From the NCBI RefSeq assembly GCF_001007935.1, contig NZ_CP011451.1, positions 2,666,001 to 2,730,000 of the forward strand: 64,000 nucleotides of DNA, given 5' to 3'. This DNA is from Nitrosomonas communis (GTDB lineage: Bacteria > Pseudomonadota > Gammaproteobacteria > Burkholderiales > Nitrosomonadaceae). Under the pieces are notes generated by a model, which saw only the letters and a list, made by a program, of their open reading frames with translations, ran no database searches and was not told where the DNA came from. Shown piece after piece: positions 48,225 through 58,225 of this stretch. Each line of letters starts with the position of its first letter. Within the stretch, counting starts at the first letter, position 1. The position numbers were made by a program, and so were the translations under genes.

Positions 48225-49447
48225 TTATTGCGTAATCGCTCCTTAAGCAGGGAAGCTCCACTTTTCAGCGCCTCCATATAGATTCGCCGCAGGGTCTCAG
48301 GATCGACATTGAGACCATTCTTACGTCGAGTAAAAAAATAAACTGCAGCCTTACCTAATGCATAAGTGGTTGCGCCGCTGGAGCTGGCACCCCACACTGC
48401 TCCCACTGTCTGCCCTAGAACAGGAATAATCTTGGTGACGGTACGGCCCACCAGTCGCGCGAGATAGCTGGACGCGATACCTGCTCCCAACAGCGTAAGA
48501 AACTCGGTGGTGGTACGTTTATCCCAGCTTTGTCCGTAAAGAACTGCGAGGCCATGCAATAGCTTTGCCTGAACGGTAGATACTGTCACTAAATCCACGA
48601 CTGGCAGAGCACCTAGCCCGGCCGCTGTTAGCGAATAGCCGACAATATGCTGATGGGCAGTGCGTTCATAAAGGTCACGCACTTCTTTTTCACTCGTCAA
48701 CAGGTGCTGCAAGCCAAACGGCAAGAGAGACTCAATTGCCTGCCATAATGCTTCCAGACCATAATCAACAGGCTCATAACCATCTTCAGGTAAAGTGAGA
48801 TCCACAGCTACGCAGCGCGCAGGCAGGTAACCAGGTAATTTTTCTGCTACAGCACGCTGAGCAAGTAGGGCACGCCGTAGCTCGGTCGGAATCGTATTCG
48901 GCAGGGGTTCATCACCATAGGGCCAGGGGCAGATATGCTTGCCATCGGCAGGATAAAGTTCATGCAGGCCAGTTTGTACGATTATCAAGGGCCATTCGGG
49001 ATGACGCTGACGAACTGTCCGTAGCACTTGATAAACAGGTTCTTGGTGCACGTCTGCCACCTTCATCACAGCAAGCAGCAGATGCGCCTGAGATTCACAA
49101 TACTGAATATCGTCTGTCGGGTCATAGGCAATTTCCCCAAGACCGCGCGTATCAAGAAACCGCACTAGCGGCATTTCATCAGGGCAATCATAAAAATGGG
49201 AATGGCGCGTACATGGCTGGAATCCATTGCCTATCTCCGCTGCTTCATTACCAGTAAGCGCTCGAATGATCGAAGTTTTTCCTGCCTGTGCTTTGCCCAG
49301 CAGCCACAATACCGGAAGCGGCAATTTTTTCCGTGCTTCACGCAAAGAAGACTCCAGCGCAGCTTCATCAACCTTCGGTTCGAGTAAAGCTGACTGAAGT
49401 TGTTTCCAATATTCTGACCAGTTTTTAAGATTATCAAATTTCATCAA
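48221..49447 (-). CDS. GTPase with DUF697-like C-terminal membrane domain
   Basis: 408 aa. The N-terminal GTPase has G1 LGKAQAGKTSIIRALTG and G3 DTRGLGE; the usual NKxD is not clear (VQTGLHEL in its place). The C-terminal half (about 250-400) is hydrophobic and Gly/Ala-rich (LTAAGLGALPVVDLVTVSTV, TKIIPVLGQTVGAVWGASSS), typical of DUF697. Its end overlaps the neighbouring GTPase by 4 bp, so the two likely interact or form a system at the inner membrane. Confidence 0.75.
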   Translation of the reverse strand: MMKFDNLKNWSEYWKQLQSALLEPKVDEAALESSLREARKKLPLPVLWLLGKAQAGKTSIIRALTGNEAAEIGNGFQPCTRHSHFYDCPDEMPLVRFLDTRGLGEIAYDPTDDIQYCESQAHLLLAVMKVADVHQEPVYQVLRTVRQRHPEWPLIIVQTGLHELYPADGKHICPWPYGDEPLPNTIPTELRRALLAQRAVAEKLPGYLPARCVAVDLTLPEDGYEPVDYGLEALWQAIESLLPFGLQHLLTSEKEVRDLYERTAHQHIVGYSLTAAGLGALPVVDLVTVSTVQAKLLHGLAVLYGQSWDKRTTTEFLTLLGAGIASSYLARLVGRTVTKIIPVLGQTVGAVWGASSSGATTYALGKAAVYFFTRRKNGLNVDPETLRRIYMEALKSGASLLKERLRNK

Positions 49448-49829
49448 TATGGATAAACTATTTGATTATCAGATAGATGAGTGTTGTGAAGCTTTTTTCA
49501 AGACTATTTTACGCATTTTGCTATTATTCCACTTAGAAACAAAAAAATATAATTCATGACTCATCTCATTATTACCACTCAACTGCATTTAATGTAATCG
49601 ATAAAATTAATATTTCTAAACTAGATTGGAGCACAAAGTAAGGGATGATATTCAAGAAATAACGAGAGTTCTTGAAATAATGAAAACTCCCAAGTTATCT
49701 GAATTTTTATCGGCAGGTAAAGTCTTTTGCTTTTCGGCAATTACACTCTCCACTCGTAGCTGCACTGTTCATGAACGCTATGGCGATACGGTAGTCCATT
49801 ATGATGATAACTCTCTGGAGGAACTTTGC

Positions 49830-50843
49830 ATGTTTACTTCGAAATTTTACATCATGGCAGGTATTTTTTTTCTTTGTTTAATGAAAGTGAGTCTGATTTT
49901 CGCTGATACATTCAAAGCTGGCACATGGACAACCGTTTCTTCCGCTCCTACTAAACGAACAGAAGTGGTTGCGGCTACGGTCGAAGGTAAAATATATGTG
50001 GTGGGTGGATTTAATGAGCCCAAGCTTCAGAATGTGCTGAAATTTGCTATTAGCAGCGATGTGGAAGTATATGACCCCGTTTCTGATTCCTGGTCAATTA
50101 CCACACCCCTACCAGAGGGACGGCACCATGCTGGTATTGCCTCACATAATGGCATGTTGTATGTAATTGGTGGATTCACCAAATCTTTCTTGTCCATCTG
50201 GCATGCAGTTCCTACAGTCTATCAATATAACCCTTCAACAGCAAAATGGCGTGAATTAGCTCCCATGCCAACAGCCCGTGGTGCCTTAAGTGTTACAGTT
50301 TATCAAAATCGCATCTACGCTATTGGCGGATACGATGGAAAACATAATTCTGCTGCAGTGGAAATTTTTGATCCAGAAACGAATAGCTGGTCATCCGGTA
50401 CTATGATGCCTACTCCCCGAGACCATTTGGCAGTAACAGCAGTTCGATCTCGAATCTATGCCATTGGTGGCCGGTCCGATCTGGACTATCACCACAATAT
50501 GGGGACAGTGGAGGAATATGATCCACAAACTGATCAATGGCGTGCTCGCGCACATCTGCCTACTGCTCGCAGCGGCATTACCGCTGGTGTAATTAATGGC
50601 TGGATTTACGTGCTCGGGGGCGAATCTGGTGAGGGTACCTTTGCTACTAATGAAGCATATGATCCAGCGCAAGATCAATGGCATACTATGGCTCCAATGC
50701 CGACTGCACGTCATGGTCTCGGGTCCGCCGTAGCCGATGGGCGTCTATATGTCATCAGCGGTGGTCCAACGCCTGGCGGCTCATTCAGTCAAGCAAATGA
50801 AGTGTTTACCCCTCCACCGATTAATACCCCTTTAAATCAATGA
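49830..50843 (+). CDS. Exported Kelch-repeat beta-propeller protein
   Basis: 337 aa. GGAGG lies 9 bp before ATG 49830, which opens a good signal peptide (IMAGIFFLCLMKVSLIFA). An open frame extends upstream to a TTG at 49626 but has no such features. Six Kelch blades are visible by the recurring strands YVVGGF, YVIGGF, YAIGGY, YAIGGR, YVLGGE and YVISGG, each followed by a WxxxxPMP-like turn. Probably secreted or periplasmic; ligand unknown. It stands alone and ends in a strong terminator. Confidence 0.88.
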   Translation: MFTSKFYIMAGIFFLCLMKVSLIFADTFKAGTWTTVSSAPTKRTEVVAATVEGKIYVVGGFNEPKLQNVLKFAISSDVEVYDPVSDSWSITTPLPEGRHHAGIASHNGMLYVIGGFTKSFLSIWHAVPTVYQYNPSTAKWRELAPMPTARGALSVTVYQNRIYAIGGYDGKHNSAAVEIFDPETNSWSSGTMMPTPRDHLAVTAVRSRIYAIGGRSDLDYHHNMGTVEEYDPQTDQWRARAHLPTARSGITAGVINGWIYVLGGESGEGTFATNEAYDPAQDQWHTMAPMPTARHGLGSAVADGRLYVISGGPTPGGSFSQANEVFTPPPINTPLNQ

Positions 50844-50913
50844 TATTTTTCTGGTAACCACTAGCAGAATATTGAAAAATTATTTATGTTGCGTTGCCAC
50901 TGCGTGTTCGGTA

Positions 50914-50940
50914 CAAAAAACAGGCTCAGCCTGTTTTTTG
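50914..50940 (+). terminator. Rho-independent terminator of the Kelch gene
   Basis: Palindrome CAAAAAACAGG-CTCAG-CCTGTTTTTTG, 70 bp after the Kelch stop. A T6 run follows the stem. Confidence 0.88.
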
Positions 50941-51172
50941 TCTATTATCGACTGCCTCAAATACGCTTTTCAACTGCCTGTTAAGAGCTTTATATAACTT
51001 TGTATACTTTAGAGGTCATGTTATACATGCCTAATTCCATTTCAAAGAGGACCACAAATCACTGTTAAAAGGCAGAAGGTCTATTCGAATTTTACCCTAC
51101 GAGATCTTACTTTTGACGTAATATATCACTTCACACTTGAAAAGCTTATTTAGTTAGATCTTGGAGATATGA

Positions 51173-51592
51173 ATGGATATTATAAACATGGTATTTAGCT
51201 TTCTAATCGGTACAGCTGTAGGCGTTATTATTGCGCATTCATGGCGCGCGCACGTAGTTAGCCAGGCGGTCACAAAAATAAAGAATATTTTTGATCGATT
51301 GTGGCATCAACATCCTAAGCTTTTACAAGAGATGAAGCAGGACATGGATAATCCAGATTACAAGTTTCAAAGAGAATTTTATATTCTCAATAAAAAACAG
51401 CGTCTTAATCTGAATCTTCCTAAACCTTGCCTAGCATATTTCAAAGAGGAGCACGATGGCTTACAAGATCAACTAAAAACTTTGGAAGATTATGGCTTTG
51501 TTAGTAAAGTAACTGAATCTAATAAAAATAATTTCACCAAGTACCAGTTTAGCGAAAAATTTGTTGAATTGCTTCGTAATAAACAAACTTAG
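51173..51592 (+). CDS. Small membrane-anchored protein of unknown function
   Basis: 139 aa. One N-terminal hydrophobic helix (about residues 5-22) would anchor it. The remainder is charged and alpha-helical, with LQDQLKTLEDYGFVSKVT and KNNFTKYQFSEKFVELL near the end reading like a winged-helix or small binding domain. I do not recognise the family. GGAGAT lies 5 bp ahead of ATG. It stands between two hairpins, so it forms its own transcription unit. A 330-bp gap upstream shows only the Kelch terminator and AT-rich sequence. Confidence 0.6.
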   Translation: MDIINMVFSFLIGTAVGVIIAHSWRAHVVSQAVTKIKNIFDRLWHQHPKLLQEMKQDMDNPDYKFQREFYILNKKQRLNLNLPKPCLAYFKEEHDGLQDQLKTLEDYGFVSKVTESNKNNFTKYQFSEKFVELLRNKQT

Positions 51593-51600
51593 TTGGTAAG

Positions 51601-51629
51601 AAGGTCATCATCTTCTAGACGATGACCTT
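51601..51629 (+). terminator. Hairpin after the 139-aa gene
   Basis: AAGGTCATC and GATGACCTT form a 9-bp stem; TCT and AGA pair further inside. The following T-tract is short, so termination strength is uncertain. Confidence 0.65.
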
Positions 51630-51728
51630 TGATAGCAAGCTTTTATTAACAGACTACACTACTCATCCAGACTTTAATATGAACCTCGTTTTGATTCTAA
51701 ACAAGTAACGATAATTAGATAGTGTGTG

Positions 51729-52142
51729 TTATTTCGCTACCTGCTTTTCTTTTATTTCTTCCAGCGTTTTACAGTCAATACAAAGTGAAGCAGTAGGACG
51801 CGCTTCAAGACGTTTCAGTCCTATTTCGATACCACAGTTATCACAATAGCCATACTCGCCTGCATCAATTTTTGCGAGCGTTTCATCAATCTTTTTGATA
51901 AGTTTACGTTCCCTATCTCGATTGCGTAACTCAAGTGTCATATCTGATTCTTGACTAGCTCTATCATTAGGATCAGCAAAAACTGTCGCTTCTTCTTGCA
52001 TTGTGTGAACCGCCCGATCTATTTCCTGCCCTAGCCCAATTCTAAGATCTTCTAAGATATTGCGGAAATAGGCGAGTTGCTCAGCACTCATATATGGCTC
52101 GCCTTTTTTTGGTTTGTAAGAAACAACTGGTTCATGTGACAT
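51729..52142 (-). CDS. dksA: RNA polymerase-binding transcription factor DksA
   Basis: 137 aa. The coiled-coil tip carries the DPNDRAS (DxxDxA) residues that reach the polymerase secondary channel, and a four-Cys zinc finger is formed by CDNC and CIDC near the C-terminus (YGYCDNCGIEIGLKRLEARP). DksA works with ppGpp in the stringent response. Family length fits. Single gene; the 550 bp upstream to the CBS gene is gene-free and contains a C13 tract. Confidence 0.95.
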   Translation of the reverse strand: MSHEPVVSYKPKKGEPYMSAEQLAYFRNILEDLRIGLGQEIDRAVHTMQEEATVFADPNDRASQESDMTLELRNRDRERKLIKKIDETLAKIDAGEYGYCDNCGIEIGLKRLEARPTASLCIDCKTLEEIKEKQVAK

Positions 52143-52603
52143 ACTGAACGCTCCCGTTTTTTATTAATTTTACTAGCATAAATCAAACCATACAGGAATA
52201 ACAGAAAAAGATACATATAGCAAGCCCGCGCTGCCAGATTACTAAAATTCTTACCCGCTACGGTTATTAAAAGTACAATTTTAGCGGCGTAGTATTATAC
52301 AGAAATAGTCCTGTTCATGCTAATTTTTAAAAATAATCATCCAGAAGTGAGAAAAATGGGCAAGGGTGAAATCCTAGTAAACATTTAGCTCACTCATCGT
52401 AACAATAAAAGCCTGATACTTAAATAGAAGATTATTGCCGACTTTATGGACGCAATAAAGTGGCTTTGCGGAAACAGTCTATGGATCACTTTATTCTGAC
52501 TCTCATAATTCCAGTTTATTTCAAAAAATTAAGAATTGGTCAGCTATAAAAAATTTTTTATCATTAATATCCCTAACAGCATAAACCAATTCATAGCATT
52601 CTG

Positions 52604-52616
52604 CCCCCCCCCCCCC
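52604..52616. repeat. C13 homopolymer tract
   Basis: Thirteen consecutive C in otherwise AT-rich intergenic DNA, 460 bp upstream of dksA and 80 bp downstream of the CBS-gene stop. No reading frame crosses it convincingly. The surrounding 550 bp (52143-52696) shows nothing else I can support. Confidence 0.95.
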
Positions 52617-52696
52617 ACAATTTCCAGCAAGCAGTTCGCGACCAATAAAAAGAAATATTACAGCCAAACGTGTCATAATAAATCACGTTTGAGCCT

Positions 52697-53158
52697 TTAA
52701 GTGCGTCGCATCCCTTGTCTAGGTACCCCTGTATCATATATATAACGCTCAAGTTCTTTGATGACGAATTGGTTTTCTGAAATGGTATCTTTTACCAAAT
52801 CACCAATAGAGAGTATTCCTATCACCTTGTCTGCATCTATGACGGGTAAATGACGTACTCGCATCTCGGTAACTAATGACATGCAATCTTCATTCGTGTT
52901 ATCTAAACCTACATAGATCACTTGTTGCGTCATAATTTCTTTGACCTGCATATCTTTCACAGGTTTATCCAATAAATAGGTTTTACGTGAAAAATCTCTT
53001 TCTGTCAGAATCCCAACCAGCTTATCGTCACTCATAACTAATAATGAACCAGTGTTATTATCCGCCATTAATTGCATAGCATCATAAACCGATGAATCTG
53101 GATCAATGGTAGTAACTGTATGTCCTTTCTGCTGGAGTAGTTGCTTTACAGTTTTCAT
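52697..53158 (-). CDS. CBS-domain pair protein
   Basis: 153 aa, almost entirely two tandem CBS domains (about 10-60 and 76-130), with GILTERDFSRK and GILSIGDLVKD at their ends, as in adenosine-ligand-sensing Bateman modules. No attached enzyme, so it is probably an energy-sensing adaptor of unknown partner. AGGAGC lies before the ATG. Single gene. Confidence 0.9.
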   Translation of the reverse strand: MKTVKQLLQQKGHTVTTIDPDSSVYDAMQLMADNNTGSLLVMSDDKLVGILTERDFSRKTYLLDKPVKDMQVKEIMTQQVIYVGLDNTNEDCMSLVTEMRVRHLPVIDADKVIGILSIGDLVKDTISENQFVIKELERYIYDTGVPRQGMRRT

Positions 53159-53537
53159 AATAATGCTCCTTTATGAGTTAAAAAACCGCCAGTTCATCAT
53201 TCTCAATATATTGTGTAGTCTATAATATATGAAATACCTCTACCAAGTGACTTATAAACGAAAGAATATAAAATATTAAAAAAGCAGACAAGAAAGATAA
53301 ATACCTCTGCTTTGCATAATTCTAAAATAGTAGAATAAATGATTCTTATATTAAAATTATCTATTTACACAATATTACAATTTCATAAACATCGTTGAAC
53401 CTATGATGTGTGAGCCCTAAAAAACCTAGAAGTATTTGTGATTTCTTTTAATTATGGTTGCATGGAGTGTCTGTGATACTCGTACAACCATCTTAAAGGC
53501 TAAAAAGACGGCGCTAGCCAAATACATTTGCCAAAAT

Positions 53538-54428
53538 ACTTAGAAACTGTTTGGAAACTCCTGTTTTATGTCAAGCGCCTCAACAGAATGCGGGTCATGG
53601 TGATTGTAAACCCAGGCTTCATCCGTCCGGGTGAGGCGCTCATAGCTTTTACTAAGCCTGTGTGAATGATTCAGCCGGCCAAAAGTAGCTCGACTAACCA
53701 GCGATGAGGCAATAGCACAAATTTCCTGGTTTCCCCTGGGGCGCAACACCACTTCCAGACAGAATTTAAACCGTTGTGCGACCCAGTCTACTAAACGACC
53801 GCCATAGCTACTATCCAACCAAATCTTCCTCAATTTTTACACCCTCTGGGCAGATGTCGCAACAGCAGGCGGGCATCGTCACGGTCCTGCACACTGGCAG
53901 CAGTTACTGCCACCGTCAACAGTCAATCTAATGCGTCTATCAGAATGTGGCGTTTACAACCATTGATCTTCTTGCCTGCATCGAAAACACGTTGCCCAGG
54001 AACTGCACTACATTTGACGCTTTGACTGTCCAGGCAGCCTGCCGTCGGCTGTTTATGTCGGCCACATTTTTCTCGCAAGCGAGAGCGCAATAAATGATGA
54101 AGACGTTTCCATGTTCCGTTATAGGGCCAGCGGTAGAAATAGTAATAAACCGAGCTCCAGACTAGAAATTCACGAGGCAATTGTCGCCATTGACAACCTG
54201 TTTTTAGAACATACAAGATTGCATTTCCCACCTAACGCATACTCAACTCTCGTGGCCTTCCTACGGCTGATACTGGCAGATGGGGTTTCAAATAACGCCA
54301 TGTTCCATCACTTAAGTTGCTCGAATAACGTTTCTTTCGTTTTTTTTGTTGATTCATGATGTTGCTTACTAATAGCAAAAAGACGCTACATTAACCCAGA
54401 ATTCACAATTTCCAAACGGTTTCTAAGT
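53538..54428 (-). mobile_element. IS5-family element with broken transposase
   Basis: Inverted ends of about 20 bp, CTTAGAAACTGTTTGGAAA on the left and its near complement on the right with one mismatch (53539-53557 / 54409-54427). About 890 bp. The transposase reads leftward: ILYVLKTGCQWRQLPREF, then LDSQSVKCSAVPGQRVFDAG, HILIDALD and, after gaps, WLDSSYGGRLVDWVAQRFKF. A stop after LLLRHLPRGCKN and changes of frame show at least two lesions. Its ends do not match the IS5 remnant at 32.9 kb, so they are different elements. Between here and 54876 only fragments are seen, including a good ribosome site before a 12-codon frame at about 54500-54540 (minus). Confidence 0.8.
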
Positions 54429-54876
54429 CTTCTGATGCCCAAGCTATAACTGAGAAGTGCAAACAAATTATAACGACAAGCAACAGCATCAATGAATGCC
54501 TAAATCTTCCATACTTTCATTTCACTTTCAAAATTCATGTTGTAATCTCTCCTTCAAAAAATTCCTTTAAATTTAATGATCTTCCTGCTTATGCCCAGAT
54601 ATGCTATCTGGGAAAAATGAAGATAGCGCAGCAATGTAGGCAGTTTATTCCCATGAAAAAATCAGTAACAGTCTGTTGAAATCGGATGAGATAGGCAGCA
54701 ATATTGCAATCGCTTATAAATTTATCCAGCATCAGATTCGGGCACTTTGACCTAAATGAGACATCAGTATTTTCATTTTTTTTAGTTCACTACTATATTT
54801 TTTAAAAGTTTTTAACTTCAAAAAATGGCATTATTAAATTTAATATACGATCGATATGATTAAATAGGAGGCAGCC

Positions 54877-55383
54877 ATGAGTCGGTTTTTTATAGCTCTT
54901 TTATTTGTTCTATTTGTTACTTTTCCGGTTTATGACGTAAAATCAGCACACGAGAAGCGACTTGATGAGATTGCCGAGCGTGGATCTCATGTCATGCCAT
55001 TTGATCTCGATAAAACAATCCATATTTTTACTAAAACAAATGAAGGCGGCCTTCAACAAGTTATCGCTAAAGATAAATCCGATTCCGAGCAAATTCATTT
55101 AATCCGTAAACACCTCTTAGGCATTTCGACAGAATTCAGCCAGGGTGATTTTTCCAAACCTGCCCAGATTCATGGTGACGATATGCCAGGGTTGGCAGTA
55201 TTGCAATCTGCCAAAGTAGATCAGATTTTAATTGAATATAAGGAACTTCCCGATGGCGCACAGATTAGTTACTCCTCGCAATCTCCGCCATTTATCGAAG
55301 CAATTCATCAATGGTTTGATGCGCAGTTAAGCGATCATGCCCGTCATGCAATGCCTGGACACCCACACAAGCATCAGCATTAA
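54877..55383 (+). CDS. Exported small protein of unknown function, His-rich end
   Basis: 168 aa. Strong signal peptide (FFIALLFVLFVTFP, cleavage near KSA). The mature protein has a heat of acidic and basic residues, an AQIHGDDMPGLAVLQ core and a C-terminus of repeated His (DHARHAMPGHPHKHQH) that could bind metal. AGGAGG lies 9 bp before the ATG. Family not recognised. It stands alone; an inverted-repeat element begins just after its stop. Confidence 0.75.
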   Translation: MSRFFIALLFVLFVTFPVYDVKSAHEKRLDEIAERGSHVMPFDLDKTIHIFTKTNEGGLQQVIAKDKSDSEQIHLIRKHLLGISTEFSQGDFSKPAQIHGDDMPGLAVLQSAKVDQILIEYKELPDGAQISYSSQSPPFIEAIHQWFDAQLSDHARHAMPGHPHKHQH

Positions 55384-55387
55384 TCAA

Positions 55388-55668
55388 CCGACATTCCGCA
55401 CCTCATTCGCAATTATCTGAATTTTCTTGAGATATGGCTTAATCAATTAAAAATGAGTCAGAATGTATAGAATATGAAGAGCATATCGACGGTTTAGTTT
55501 TGTTATTTACTCAGTATTTTGCACAGCGCTTATTTGTATTAACATGGGACTATGAGAATATTTTTTGAATCATTCTTAACTGATCAGGTTATATTTTTTC
55601 ATACCCATTTTTTCGGAAAAATTAATGAGGAATTATCAGCGAGTTATGGAAAGGGTGCGGAATGTCGG
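55388..55668. repeat. 281-bp segment bounded by a perfect 15-bp inverted repeat
   Basis: CCGACATTCCGCACC at 55388-55402 and its exact complement at 55654-55668. The interior is AT-rich without a gene. It resembles a non-autonomous transposon or IS remnant. It begins 4 bp after the stop of the exported protein. Confidence 0.7.
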
Positions 55669-56692
55669 ATCAATTATTTTCTCAAATAATTTGGGTTTGC
55701 TCGCTTATTCATACTTATGGCACTTGAAATAGCTATCAGATTAGGATTCTTTTGGGTATCTTTGTGCTTTATGGCGATATCGGAAGTATATATACCCAGA
55801 TGCATTAGACTGTTTCAAAATGTTGTTCTGGCGAAATAATCTAGCACTCACCCTATTCACTTAATACTTCGGTTGGTATTGTCTATAAGAGAGTCTGATG
55901 TAACTGCTTATGCTCAAATCAATGGATGGCGATCATCCAATCAGATACAGTCCCACACCTGGTTTGCCATTATAGTAAGCGTAATTTTGCTGGATTGAGT
56001 GATTTACTAGCAATACGTGATGATGCATGCCCTTCCCTTATTGTAGCGGATACACTGCGCTCATCATGCTGATCTGGATATCGAGGTAATTCCATTTTCA
56101 GTTCAAAAATGTCGCAAAAGCGAGCCGCAGACAGGATCAATAATACGGCAAGGTGAAGCCGACAAAGTCAGTTTGGATTAGAAATGAAACAACAACGGAG
56201 GCAAGTTTTCATCCACTAGAAATACTGCTTTCCAAGCTCATCAAATTTGCAGCTATCTTAATCTTGGGTGTATCTGTAGTTGCAGTACCGTTTCTGAATG
56301 AGTGCTTAACGCCTTAGCCATGTTCAATCACGCAACATCTGCCTATCGTCCATATTGGATCAGATATTGCATCAGTGACTTGTCATACCTTGTATGGGTT
56401 ACGTGTATTATTTTATCAACGTGAAAGAAATGAACAGCAATTTCGGATTTATAATCTAGCCATCTGAGATAAATTATTTAGCACATACATAAAAAGGGAA
56501 ATCTTTAAAGTATTAAATCAAGCTAGAATAATCAATACTTATTTAGTTTTGCACATAAAGTGAATTAAGGGGTACTACACTGTTCGGTAATAAAGCCGTT
56601 AATATCGATATAGCACTTCACTCCAGTTCATGGCAGCAGATATCCATTACTCCATAGCAAATAATATTTGATAAATATAAGGAACAATTGAT
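55669..56692. other. Gene-free stretch between relic elements
   Basis: About 1 kb with no gene. It contains MITE-like copy 5 (56089-56188). A frame near 55741-55800 recalls a potassium-transporter start (GIFVLYGDIG) but is too short to call. The remainder is AT-rich. Confidence 0.6.
56089..56188 (+). repeat. MITE-like palindromic repeat, copy 5
   Basis: Starts ATTCCATTTTCAGTTCAAAA, contains GCAAAAGCGAGCCGCAGACA and GGCAAGGTGAAGCCGACAAA, and ends GGATTAGAAATGAAA. The ends are slightly eroded. Confidence 0.85.
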
Positions 56693-57658
56693 TTGACAAA
56701 ATATTTCGATGTTTTTAACGGCGATGCGGATGGTATCTGCGCGCTAATTCAACTTCGCCTAGCCGAGCCACTCGATGCGGAATTAATTACTGCCGTTAAG
56801 CGCGACATTACACTACTGCAACAAGTGAATGCTACAGCGGGAGACCGTATCACCGTTCTGGATATTTCGCTTGATCGTAACCGTACAGATCTTCAGCGAT
56901 TGCTTGCAACAGGGGCAAATGTTCATTATTTTGATCACCATTATGCCGGTGAAATTCCGGTACATGGCAACCTACAGGCTATGATCAACGAATCGCCTGA
57001 TACCTGTACCAGTCTGTTGGTTGATCGCTTTCTAAATGAACGCTATTCCCTTTGGGCTATTGTCGCCGCTTTCGGCGATAACTTGGTTTCTATAGCACAA
57101 AAATACTGCTCCGAACTCGGTCTAAATGCAGTCGATATTCAATTATTACGTCAGCTGGGTGAATTACTCAACTACAATGGTTATGGTTCTTATATCGAGG
57201 ATCTTCATTTTCACCCCGCATCGCTTTTTCGCGCGCTACAGCATTTTGACGATCCACGTGAAGCTTATGGCAGTTCACCTGAAGTAGCTATTCTGGCAAG
57301 AGGTTATGCTGCAGACATGCATCACATCTCAGCATTGACACCTTTATTTGTGACTAATACAGCCGCGGTTTATCAGCTTCCGGATGAAGCCTGGGCACGC
57401 CGTACAGTCGGTACTTTGGCAAACAATTTATCGCAAACATATCCCGAGCGCGCTCATTTGATTCTTTGTTCTGATGGGCAAGGTTCGTTATCCGTTAGTG
57501 TGCGTGCCGCAAAAACGCACCCATATGGCGCATCGGCATTCTGCCGCCACTACCCAGAAGGAGGTGGACGTGAAGCAGCAGCTGGAATCAATCGGCACCC
57601 AGAAGTAATGGTAGGAGATCTCATTGCTGATTTTGTGCGAACATTCGGTAGCCCATAA
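56693..57658 (+). CDS. DHH-family phosphoesterase
   Basis: 321 aa. Probable metal-dependent phosphoesterase of the DHH superfamily (RecJ/NrnA/GdpP relatives). Motif I FNGDADGIC, motif II VLDISLD and motif III HYFDHHYAGE are intact, and a C-terminal DHHA1-like region ends CRHYPEGGGREAAAGINRH. The start is TTG 56693 with AAGGAAC upstream. No fused domain. Substrate could be short oligonucleotides or cyclic dinucleotides; not decidable here. A MITE copy lies 30 bp after the stop. Confidence 0.85.
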   Translation: MTKYFDVFNGDADGICALIQLRLAEPLDAELITAVKRDITLLQQVNATAGDRITVLDISLDRNRTDLQRLLATGANVHYFDHHYAGEIPVHGNLQAMINESPDTCTSLLVDRFLNERYSLWAIVAAFGDNLVSIAQKYCSELGLNAVDIQLLRQLGELLNYNGYGSYIEDLHFHPASLFRALQHFDDPREAYGSSPEVAILARGYAADMHHISALTPLFVTNTAAVYQLPDEAWARRTVGTLANNLSQTYPERAHLILCSDGQGSLSVSVRAAKTHPYGASAFCRHYPEGGGREAAAGINRHPEVMVGDLIADFVRTFGSP

Positions 57659-57688
57659 AGGGAAGATCACTATTGTTCGATTTGGTAG

Positions 57689-57776
57689 AATTCAGATTTT
57701 TTGTCGGCTTCACCTTGCCGTATTATTGGTACTGTCGGTAGCTCATCTTCGCGTCAGTTTTAATGTGGAATGGAAT
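57689..57776 (-). repeat. MITE-like palindromic repeat, copy 6 (truncated left end)
   Basis: Reverse orientation: GTCGGCTTCACCTTGCCGTA, then ATTATTGGTACTGTCGGTAG, and ends GGAATGGAATAA. The left terminus is eroded. Confidence 0.8.
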
Positions 57777-57859
57777 AAATCATCCAGAAACGCACTATTA
57801 CTGAAACTACTATCTGCCCGTGAAGCAACAAGACCTGTTTACTAGATGACTTATCCAAA

Positions 57860-58225
57860 CTGTCATCCGAAAAGGCCAATGCATTATTGATAGCATGGTT
57901 GTTGCCCGAACTTAGCCATAAATTGGCTACTTACCAAGTAGATCACTGCGATAAAAGCGATTAAGAGATAATGAGAATAACGCTCGTGCTTACGCGAGTA
58001 TAACCTCGCACCGCGTCTTCCTGCTGCCTATAGCGCATCATTACCGTTGAATCCAGCTCCAATGCTAATTCGTTAACATGAAGATTGCCAAAAACTAGCG
58101 GTATAAATTATCAAATACGCGCGTGTTCATGCTTAATCAAACTTCCTGAGTGACCGCTTGATTGCTTTGAAATTGGCTATTCGTTTAAAACCAAACAGCT
58201 TCTTCAACACAATATCATGCCACGA
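57860..58225 (-). pseudogene. IS1380-family transposase relic
   Basis: Reading leftward: DIVLKKLFGFKRIANFKAIK, RVFDNLYR, then ALELDSTVMMRYRQQEDA and, after a frame change, HERYSHYLLIAFIAVIYLV. The order and motifs are those of IS1380 transposases (RVFDxLYRWFF, DFDSTV, RPSHHPL). Several frame changes and stops. No ends found. To the right (58226-58907) about 680 bp of AT-rich DNA has nothing identifiable. Confidence 0.7.

Noticed and set aside
51031..51050. TAATTCCATTTCAAAGAG resembling a MITE end
   Set aside because: Only about 10 bp match and neither the core nor the second end follows.
55741..55800. GIFVLYGDIG-like translation recalling a Kup potassium transporter start
   Set aside because: Fewer than 20 residues, a stop follows and no further Kup motif is nearby.
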